From Halanaerobium hydrogeniformans (GTDB lineage Bacteria > Bacillota > Halanaerobiia > Halanaerobiales > Halanaerobiaceae): 64,000 bases of DNA. The stretch is taken from contig NC_014654.1 in assembly GCF_000166415.1 (NCBI RefSeq), positions 1,364,001-1,428,000 on the forward strand, in the 5' to 3' direction. Both the position numbers and the translations under genes were made by a program. This document shows positions 57,154 to 64,000 of this stretch, one piece after another. Every line of letters begins with the position of its first letter. Positions within the stretch are counted from its first letter, which is position 1. The notes under the pieces are model-generated. The model had not been told where the DNA came from, searched no databases, and saw only the letters and a program-made list of their open reading frames with translations.

Positions 57154-59064
57154 TTAAAAATCTATAGTTTGGACTAATTCTGCATTATTAAAAATAAATT
57201 CTTTGCGTAAAGAAGCATTAGAACCCATTAAACGGGTAAATATATCATCAGCTTCAAAATCATCGTCAATTTCTACTCGTAATAAAACCCTGTTTTCTGG
57301 ATCCATAGTTGTATCCCACAGCTGACGAGGATTCATTTCTCCCAATCCTTTGTAGCGCTGCAGTGAAAAATTTTCATGTTTTTTCTTATATTCTGCTAAT
57401 TCTTGATCACTGTATAAATACTTTGTAGATTTTCCTCTACTAACTTTGTAAAGGGGTGGTTTAGCAAGATAAATATAGCCTTCCTCTATTAACTCCGGCA
57501 TATATCTATAAAAAAGAGTTAAAATTAAAGTAGCAATATGAGCACCATCTACATCAGCATCGGTCATAATAATAATTTTATGATAGCGTAAATTTTTAAT
57601 ATTAAAATCTTCTCCAATACCTGCTCCTAAAGCAGTGATTATTGAAGCAATTTCAGTATTATTTAATATCTTATCAAGCCTTGCCCTTTCAACATTTAAA
57701 ATTTTACCTTTAAGTGGCAGAATGGCCTGAAAATTACGGTCTCTACCCTGTTTTGCAGAACCACCAGCAGAATCTCCCTCAACTATAAAGAGTTCGCTCT
57801 TTTCTGCTTTTTTGCTGCTGCAATCCGCTAATTTACCCGGCAGAGCATTTGAATTCAAAGCACTCTTTCTTTTAGTAAGTTCTCTAGCTTTTTTTGATGC
57901 TTTACGAGCTCTAACAGCCTGTACAGCTTTATCAATAACTTTATTTGCTAGATCAGGATTGGTGTCAAAATAAAGGCTTAGATATTCATATACTTCACTT
58001 TCTACTATACTTCTAAGTTCACTATTACCAAGTTTGGTTTTGGTTTGACCCTCAAATTGAGGTTCTGGTAATTTTACATTGATAATAGCAGTAATACCCT
58101 CTCTAACATCTTTACCTCTTAAAGAAGAAATTTTTGCCGGTAAGCGATTATTATTTTTTGCAAAGTTATTAATTGCTCTTGTGAGAGCTGTTTTAAAACC
58201 TGTTAAATGATAGCCACCATCTATTGTGTTAATATTATTTGCATAAGAATAAATTCTCTCATTATAACCATCGTTGTATTGTATGGCCATTTCTACTTCA
58301 TAATCTTCTGGCTTAGATTCAAAATAAATTATATCTTCATTAATAACGTTTCTATCTTTATTTAAGAATTCAACAAAGGCTTTAATGCCACCATCATATT
58401 GGAAGACTTTTTTCTTTTCGCCTTCTCCTCTTTCATCAATTAAAATTAAAGTTAAATCTTTATTTAAATAAGCAGATTCCTGTAATCTATGGGCAAGATT
58501 CTCAAACTTATAATCTCTTGCCGCAAAAATATCACTATCGGCTTTAAATCTTATCACTGTACCACTACGCTTAGTTTTGCCCAGTTTTTCAAGCTTGGAA
58601 GTTGGAACTCCTTTTTTAAAAACCTGTCTATATTTATTGCCTTCCCAGTGAGTGGTTAAAACAAGTTTTTCTGAAAGTGCATTTACAACTGAAACACCTA
58701 CTCCATGTAAACCACCAGAAACTTTATAACTGTTATTATTAAATTTACCTCCTGCATGTAAGGTGGTTAAAACAACCTGAACTGCAGGTAGACCACTGTC
58801 TTTATGGATATCTGCTGGAATACCTCTCCCATAATCCTCAACAGTTATCTCATTATTCTCATGAATTGTTACTTTGATTTCATCTCCATAACCTGCTAAA
58901 AACTCATCTATACTATTATCAACTACCTCCCACACAAGGTGGTGTAGACCTTTGATTCCTGTACTCCCTATATACATACCAGGCCTTTTTCTAACTGCTT
59001 CTAGACCCTTTAATACCTGTATTTGATCAGCATTATAATCTGTTTTATCAAAAAGTGTTTCCAT
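57154..59064 (-). CDS. parE: Type IIA topoisomerase subunit B (ParE/GyrB-like)
   Basis: A 636-residue GHKL-type ATPase subunit: VDNSIDEFLAGYGD, DYGRGIP, GGLHGVGVSVVNA, the TOPRIM EGDSAGGSAKQGRDR and DADVDGAHI. The length is that of short GyrB/ParE proteins without the E. coli GyrB insert. It is divergent from the A subunit. The head-to-head layout, instead of gyrB-gyrA in tandem near dnaA, favours a second enzyme (topoisomerase IV) but does not prove it. Confidence 0.85.
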   Translation of the reverse strand: METLFDKTDYNADQIQVLKGLEAVRKRPGMYIGSTGIKGLHHLVWEVVDNSIDEFLAGYGDEIKVTIHENNEITVEDYGRGIPADIHKDSGLPAVQVVLTTLHAGGKFNNNSYKVSGGLHGVGVSVVNALSEKLVLTTHWEGNKYRQVFKKGVPTSKLEKLGKTKRSGTVIRFKADSDIFAARDYKFENLAHRLQESAYLNKDLTLILIDERGEGEKKKVFQYDGGIKAFVEFLNKDRNVINEDIIYFESKPEDYEVEMAIQYNDGYNERIYSYANNINTIDGGYHLTGFKTALTRAINNFAKNNNRLPAKISSLRGKDVREGITAIINVKLPEPQFEGQTKTKLGNSELRSIVESEVYEYLSLYFDTNPDLANKVIDKAVQAVRARKASKKARELTKRKSALNSNALPGKLADCSSKKAEKSELFIVEGDSAGGSAKQGRDRNFQAILPLKGKILNVERARLDKILNNTEIASIITALGAGIGEDFNIKNLRYHKIIIMTDADVDGAHIATLILTLFYRYMPELIEEGYIYLAKPPLYKVSRGKSTKYLYSDQELAEYKKKHENFSLQRYKGLGEMNPRQLWDTTMDPENRVLLRVEIDDDFEADDIFTRLMGSNASLRKEFIFNNAELVQTIDF

Positions 59065-59227
59065 GATTCGTCACCATCCTTCATTTCCTTATTATAACAA
59101 AGAGTTAAATATAATGCCAGTTAAAAAATAAATTGATTTGCATAAGCTATTCATTAAATGATATTATATATTAGCAGAACTTAGCTAATTATCAAATATT
59201 ATTTTATTTGTTGAGAGGAGATAAAAG

Positions 59228-61609
59228 ATGAGTGAAGAAATTTATCCAATTGCGATTGAAGATAAAATGAAAGATGCTTATTTAAACTACTCGTTAAGTG
59301 TTATTGTTGGAAGAGCTCTTCCGGATGTTAGAGATGGTTTAAAACCTGTCCACAGAAGAATTTTATATGCAGCAAGAGAACTGGGGTTATTACATAATAA
59401 AGCCCATAAAAAATCTGCCCGGCTTGTTGGAGAGGTTCTTGGTAAGTTCCATCCGCATGGAGATTCTGCTGTTTATGATGCTCTTGTTCGGATGGCCCAG
59501 GATTTTAATCAGCGCTATCAGTTAATAGATGGTCATGGTAATTTTGGTTCTATTGATGGCGATAGTGCTGCAGCAATGCGTTATACTGAAACAAAATTAA
59601 CGGAAGTTGCTGAATCACTTTTAGAAAATATTGACGAAGAAACTGTTAAATTTAGAGATAACTTTGATGGTACCCTTCAGGAACCGGAAGTTTTACCGTC
59701 TAAAATACCCAATCTTTTGATTAATGGCTCAAGTGGTATTGCGGTTGGAATGAGCACCTCTATTCCACCTCATAACTTAGCTGAGGTTATAGATGCTGTG
59801 CTGCATTTACTTGAATATCCAAATGCTCGTCTGGATACAATTATTAAAAATCATCTTCCCGGTCCAGATTTCCCAACTGGGGCCAGTATTGTTGGTAATG
59901 AAGGTATAAAAAGCGCCTATGAAAATGGTAAAGGAAAAATCATTTTAAGAGCCAAAAGTAAAATTGAAAAAGAGGGCAGACATAAAAATATTATTATCAC
60001 AGAAATTCCCTATCAATTAAATAAATCAAAACTAATTGAGGAAATAGCTGAGCTCGTTAATAAATCTAAATTAACTTCTGTTTCTGATTTGCGGGATGAA
60101 TCAGACAAAGATGGGATCAGAATATTAATAGCTTTAAAAAGCGGTGCTGATCCAGAATTAACTTTAAACAGACTCTATAAATATACTTCAATGCAGAGTA
60201 GTTTTAGAATTAATCTTTTAGCACTTGATAATAAAAAGCCTAAAGTGATGGGACTACTTGAAATTTTAAATCATTTTATAGAATTTCGTAAAGAAGTTAT
60301 CAAAAACCACACTAAATATAACTTAAATAAATCAGAAAATCGCTTTCATATTCTAGAAGGTTTAAAAATCGCAATAAATAAACTTGATTTAGTAATCCAA
60401 ATTATTAGAAATTCTAATGAAAAAAGTGAAGCCAAAGCTAAGCTTGTTGAACAGTTAAATATTTCTGAAGTTCAAGCGCAATCAATACTACAAATGCAGT
60501 TACAGAGATTAGTTGGAATGGAAATAGAGAAGTTAGAAGCTGAAAAAACTGAACTGGCAGCAAAAATCAAGGAATACAAAAAGATTTTAACTGAAGAAAA
60601 AACTTTAAAAGAATATTTAAAAAATGAGTTAAAGGAAATGAAAGATAAATTCGCAGATAAACGTAGAACTACTATTATCGAAGATGATGAAAAAGCAGAA
60701 ATTAATAAACAGGATTTAATCAAGGAGAAAGAAGCTGTTGTCTCCCTCTCTTATAGGGGAATAATTAAAAGAAATGAAGAGTATTCTAATTTAAGAGCAG
60801 CTAAAAATGACTATTTAATTTCAACTGTCAAGGGATCTTCACTTGATCAATTGTTATTCTTTAGTGATCACGGGGAGGTCTATAATCTTCAGGTCCATGA
60901 ACTGGAAGAACATCACGGTTTAGCTACAGGTGATAATTTATCTAAATATATGCAGCTTCCTCTTGAAGAAAATATTATTTCTTTAAACATACTTTCAAAA
61001 AAGAATAAGCAAAATAACTTTTATGTTTTTGTTACAGAATCGGGGCAGATTAAAAGAACTGCAGCTAAAGAATATGAGACAAATTACAGTCATATTAGAG
61101 CAATTAAGCTTGATAATGATAAGCTGATAAATGTTGAAAAAGCTGAGGAAAAAGACCAAATAATGATAATTTCTCAAAATGGTTATGCAATTAGATTTAA
61201 AGGAAAAAGTTTTTCCAGTACAGGTCGTAATACAATGGGCAGTAAGGCAATAAAACTTGCCAAAAATGATAAAGTAACTGCTTTTTCAATCTTTAATAAA
61301 AATAAATATCTTGTTTCTGTAACTGAAACAGGAAGAGCTAATAAAATAAAATTAAGCCAATTTAGATTGCAAAAAAGAAATGGTAGAGGCCAAAGAATCT
61401 TCTCCAATCAAAATTATAAATTAGCAGGAGCAGCTTTTTGTGAGGAAAATGAAAAAATATTAATCGCTGCAAAAAATGGCGAAATGTATACAGTAGAGGT
61501 AGATAAAATACCAGAAACATCTCCCGGTGGTAATATGTATCAGATAACTAAGAATATCGATTTTGAAAAAATAACAAGAGTAAAAAAGATTCTCATCCCA
61601 GATGATTAA
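59228..61609 (+). CDS. parC: Type IIA topoisomerase subunit A (ParC/GyrA-like)
   Basis: A 793-residue DNA cleavage subunit. The catalytic tyrosine is in AAMRYTE near residue 120. The quinolone region is [14 protein letters not shown] with the sensitive serine. The C-terminal beta-pinwheel keeps a GyrA-box-like motif, [10 protein letters not shown] (GyrA box: QRRGGKG), so wrapping activity could be partly preserved. That makes GyrA-type function possible too. ATG with GAGAGGAG upstream. Confidence 0.85.
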   Translation: MSEEIYPIAIEDKMKDAYLNYSLSVIVGRALPDVRDGLKPVHRRILYAARELGLLHNKAHKKSARLVGEVLGKFHPHGDSAVYDALVRMAQDFNQRYQLIDGHGNFGSIDGDSAAAMRYTETKLTEVAESLLENIDEETVKFRDNFDGTLQEPEVLPSKIPNLLINGSSGIAVGMSTSIPPHNLAEVIDAVLHLLEYPNARLDTIIKNHLPGPDFPTGASIVGNEGIKSAYENGKGKIILRAKSKIEKEGRHKNIIITEIPYQLNKSKLIEEIAELVNKSKLTSVSDLRDESDKDGIRILIALKSGADPELTLNRLYKYTSMQSSFRINLLALDNKKPKVMGLLEILNHFIEFRKEVIKNHTKYNLNKSENRFHILEGLKIAINKLDLVIQIIRNSNEKSEAKAKLVEQLNISEVQAQSILQMQLQRLVGMEIEKLEAEKTELAAKIKEYKKILTEEKTLKEYLKNELKEMKDKFADKRRTTIIEDDEKAEINKQDLIKEKEAVVSLSYRGIIKRNEEYSNLRAAKNDYLISTVKGSSLDQLLFFSDHGEVYNLQVHELEEHHGLATGDNLSKYMQLPLEENIISLNILSKKNKQNNFYVFVTESGQIKRTAAKEYETNYSHIRAIKLDNDKLINVEKAEEKDQIMIISQNGYAIRFKGKSFSSTGRNTMGSKAIKLAKNDKVTAFSIFNKNKYLVSVTETGRANKIKLSQFRLQKRNGRGQRIFSNQNYKLAGAAFCEENEKILIAAKNGEMYTVEVDKIPETSPGGNMYQITKNIDFEKITRVKKILIPDD

Positions 61610-61619
61610 TCTTGATAAT

Positions 61620-61669
61620 AAAAGCTCCCTTTAAACCCGGATTCGATCTGAGTTTAAATGGGAGCTTTA
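61620..61669 (+). terminator. Terminator of the topoisomerase A gene
   Basis: A long stem (AAAGCTCCC..TTTAAAC with GTTTAAA..GGGAGCTTT) follows the gene. A and T runs on both sides suggest it also ends the convergent hydrolase transcript. Confidence 0.8.
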
Positions 61670-61684
61670 TCAATTACTATCATT

Positions 61685-62290
61685 CTATTTTAAAAACACA
61701 TGGTTTCCTATTCTTACTACTTTTTCTCGGCGAGCAAAAAAGCCGGGATTAACTGATTTATCAGGATTATAAAAATAGATACTTCCCTGACTGGGATCAT
61801 TACCATCTATTGCCTCATAAGCTGCCTGAATCGATTCATTGTTTGGAGTTATATTTATCATACCATTCTCAACCGGTGTGAACTGACCTGATTGATAAAC
61901 AACATCTTTGATTGTATTAGGAAAAGAAGGATGATAAACTCTATTTAAAACCACTCCACCAACTGCAACTTTGCCTTTATAGCTTTCACCTCTAGCTTCA
62001 GCATGGATGATACTTGCTAGTATCTGCACATCTTCTGCACTAAAACTTCCTCTTTTTTCAATATCATCTCTATTAATATTGATTTCTGGACTGGAACTAT
62101 TTCTGCTTCTGCTGCTACCAAAGGCAACTAATAAAAAAACTAAACCAAGGCCAGTATAAAGGTCTTCTTTATCAATTGAGCTTGATGCTCTCGCCCTATT
62201 TACCGGATAAAGAATAGGAATAAATATACTATTAATAATCAAGATGAAACTCAAGCCTATAATAATTTTTTTAAAGGATATTTTTTGCAT
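61685..62290 (-). CDS. SleB/CwlJ-type cell wall hydrolase
   Basis: A 201-residue protein with an N-terminal membrane segment (IIIGLSFILIINSIFIPIL) and a C-terminal Hydrolase_2 domain: LASIIHAEARGESYKGKVAV, GVVLNRVYHPSFPNT, FTPVENG. This domain cuts peptidoglycan (lytic transglycosylase-like) in spore germination enzymes, but also occurs in non-sporing anaerobes. It is anchored or secreted at the cell surface. It neighbours an SLH-domain protein. Confidence 0.87.
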   Translation of the reverse strand: MQKISFKKIIIGLSFILIINSIFIPILYPVNRARASSSIDKEDLYTGLGLVFLLVAFGSSRSRNSSSPEININRDDIEKRGSFSAEDVQILASIIHAEARGESYKGKVAVGGVVLNRVYHPSFPNTIKDVVYQSGQFTPVENGMINITPNNESIQAAYEAIDGNDPSQGSIYFYNPDKSVNPGFFARREKVVRIGNHVFLK

Positions 62291-62332
62291 TATGTCTTCT
62301 CCTTTTTAAAAGCCTGTTTTAGACTAGTATAT

Positions 62333-63022
62333 TTATAAAATTAGAGCCAATAATGCAAGGCCACCAATTATATAGCCAGTATTAATTGAATCTAATCCAG
62401 CTCTTCCTCTTAAATCAGCATCTTCAGGATCAACACCAGATTCGAGTTGAGCAACTCTAGTTTCTAAATCTTCAATTCTTGATAAACTCATTTGCTGTCT
62501 TTCTTGAATATCAACAAAAGTTTCATCACCTTCAAGCTGTTCTTCTAAACTGGCTAAAGTTTCAATCTGATTAGACATTACTGTTAACTCTTCCTTGAGA
62601 TCAGATACTCTTATGTTAACATCTGAAATATCTTCATCTTGAATTTTATTTTGATCTTCAATTTCATTAATTCTGTCTTCAAATTCTCTTTGGTTTTGAG
62701 CTACAGCTACCAATTCATCTCTAAATTCAAGTGAAAGTTCTCTAATTATATCAACATCTTCTTCAGTAAGTTCTCCTCCACCAGCTACCATATTATCAAG
62801 CATGTTAGCTATAATTTCAGCTAACTCATATCTTGTAACACTTTCGTCACCATCGAAATCTTCACCTGCATATAAGCTCAAATAACCTCTTTCAGCTAGA
62901 GTTTGAACACTATCATAAGCCCAGTGATCTCTTGGAACATCTTCAAATTCCTGGGCTGCTGCTCCAAAACTAAAGATAAAAGTGAAGATTAAAGCTAAGA
63001 TAATTATATTTTTTATTTTCAT
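62333..63022 (-). CDS. Single-SLH-domain coiled-coil protein with C-terminal membrane segment
   Basis: A 229-residue protein. A signal peptide (IIILALIFTFIFSFGAAAQ) is followed by one SLH domain (residues about 25-75: FEDVPRDHWAYDSVQTLAERG, SVTRYELAEIIANML) and a long coiled coil (80-195). A C-terminal hydrophobic segment (YIIGGLALLALIL) ends the chain. SLH plus coil matches the periplasmic part of OmpM-like tethers of diderm Firmicutes, but a helix replaces the beta barrel. It starts two bases after the next gene's end. Confidence 0.8.
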   Translation of the reverse strand: MKIKNIIILALIFTFIFSFGAAAQEFEDVPRDHWAYDSVQTLAERGYLSLYAGEDFDGDESVTRYELAEIIANMLDNMVAGGGELTEEDVDIIRELSLEFRDELVAVAQNQREFEDRINEIEDQNKIQDEDISDVNIRVSDLKEELTVMSNQIETLASLEEQLEGDETFVDIQERQQMSLSRIEDLETRVAQLESGVDPEDADLRGRAGLDSINTGYIIGGLALLALIL

Positions 63023-63024
63023 AT

Positions 63025-64000
63025 TTATTCTTCCTCCTCAATAATATTTCTCAGCATAATTTCTATTTCATTATTGTCAGCATTTACTAAAGATAAATTT
63101 TCTATCTCAATATTTCCAATACTGTCAGATCTTTTTCTAAAGTGGACTGTTGCTATAACACCATTGAAGTGATCATAAGGTAATTCCTGTTCAAACCTTA
63201 ATTTACCAGCTTCAACTCTTTCTGGCCTATTAAAAGGCAGTAGATTATTTTGTCCAATAAAGAAGTCTCCACGAGAAACATGGCTTAAAATTAGGCTTTC
63301 ACTATCAAAAGCAAAATCAAAGTCCATTGTTTCAGCTTCACCAATATTGGCCGCAACTATATCTACAGAAAAATAGTTTTGGTCACGCTGACCTGGATTT
63401 TCTCTTAAATATATAAGGGGACTTAATTCAGGTAATTCTATTTCTTCAACAATTGTTTTTTCATATTCATTAATCCCACTTACTTTAACTGCAAATGGTA
63501 ATGTGCCATCTACCCTTAATGCTTGAATTAACCAGTTAACATTTAGACTTTCATCAGAATCTAAGATACCTAAATGTTTAGTTAATTTTTCACTAGCAGC
63601 AGCATCGAGACCAGGTGCTAAAATCAATTCAGCTTCTACTCCGTATAAAGCAGTCTCACCAACATTGCTGATATTTGCCTGAACTTTAAATGGATTTGGA
63701 TCTAATTTGCCATCTACAGCTTCAACCTCTTCCATTAAGCTTATATCTGCCTCTAATATAGGTGGTCCTAAAAACTCAACAAGTCTTTCGACCTCGTTAG
63801 AATCAGTGTTATCTGCTTCTACAATAACTCTATATGTCATATCTTCAGGTATTTCTCCATAATCTTTAGGTCTTACATTCCAGTTTATCTGACTAATACT
63901 TCCAGCTTCCATATCTCCAAGCTCTCTGCTAGTATTATTAGCTTCAAAACCATCAGGCAATTCAATATTTGCCCTTACATTTTCAGCCTCAATTTCAGAT
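63025..64000 (-). CDS. Extracellular protein with cohesin-like C-terminal domain (5' end outside window)
   Basis: The frame is open to the window edge. The visible 325 residues have beta-rich repeats: VQANISNVGETALYGVEAEL and NWLIQALRVDGTLPF resemble CARDB/DUF11-type domains. The last 120 residues (VDIVAANIGEAETMDFDF, GVIATVHFRKRSD, IENLSLVNADNNEIE) resemble a cohesin-type beta sandwich. There is no catalytic motif in this part. It is probably secreted and cotranscribed with the SLH protein. Confidence 0.65.
   Translation of the reverse strand, partial: SEIEAENVRANIELPDGFEANNTSRELGDMEAGSISQINWNVRPKDYGEIPEDMTYRVIVEADNTDSNEVERLVEFLGPPILEADISLMEEVEAVDGKLDPNPFKVQANISNVGETALYGVEAELILAPGLDAAASEKLTKHLGILDSDESLNVNWLIQALRVDGTLPFAVKVSGINEYEKTIVEEIELPELSPLIYLRENPGQRDQNYFSVDIVAANIGEAETMDFDFAFDSESLILSHVSRGDFFIGQNNLLPFNRPERVEAGKLRFEQELPYDHFNGVIATVHFRKRSDSIGNIEIENLSLVNADNNEIEIMLRNIIEEEE

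Overview
The window is AT-rich, uses TTG and GTG starts freely and carries strong AGGAGG ribosome sites. It reads as a low-GC anaerobic Firmicute, most likely of the Halanaerobiales (Halanaerobium-like). The evidence is indirect: a rubredoxin, a B. subtilis-type SOS locus, CtsR and lysine-riboswitch control, hfq next to miaA/mutL/mutS, and a single-SLH-domain secreted coiled-coil protein of the kind seen in diderm Firmicutes. The genus is an inference, not a match I could run.

Layout. 1-7.9 kb: the 3' end of pyruvate carboxylase, two small membrane proteins, a YhaO/YhaN (Mre11/Rad50-like) pair and a convergent UvrX-type Y-family polymerase whose promoter carries two LexA-like boxes. 8-14.7 kb: a long PRPP synthetase homologue, a DUF815 ATPase, a DEAD-box helicase with a terminator in its leader, an internally deleted IS200/IS605-type element and gdhA. 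14.8-19.9 kb: a lysine riboswitch and the lysA-dapA-dapB-dapH-aminotransferase operon. 19.9-24.9 kb: a Xer-type recombinase, clpB with a CtsR-like operator, a membrane methyltransferase-like protein and a flavin-binding split-barrel protein.

24.9-33.4 kb is an accessory island. It holds decayed IS605-type copies, an integrase tail, a Doc/AbrB toxin-antitoxin pair, a large attC-like palindrome, a Fic protein, two methyltransferases, an NmrA-like protein and a CPBP protease gene split by an intact TnpB element. All three IS605-type copies sit next to the same TTTAT pentamer.

33.4-41 kb: folA, wrbA-like, an orphan trpB, a GntR regulator with no ordinary start codon behind a perfect 20-bp operator, and a chrA gene pair separated by an IS3 element. 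A 34-bp palindrome built like loxP lies at 40102-40135. 41-53 kb: the SOS locus (lexA divergent from yneA-yneB), uracil-DNA glycosylase, a TPR protein, hfq, thioredoxin-like, miaA-mutL-mutS, miaB and the Ktr potassium uptake pair. 53-64 kb: rubredoxin, a ClC protein fused to CBS domains and a histidine-kinase-type ATPase domain, an IS30 element, divergent type IIA topoisomerase genes, and cell-envelope genes.

The strongest items for follow-up are the ClC-CBS-HATPase fusion, the loxP-like site, the TnpB element with a non-standard catalytic arrangement and the CPBP gene it broke, the attC-like palindromes around the Fic gene, and the leader terminator of the helicase.
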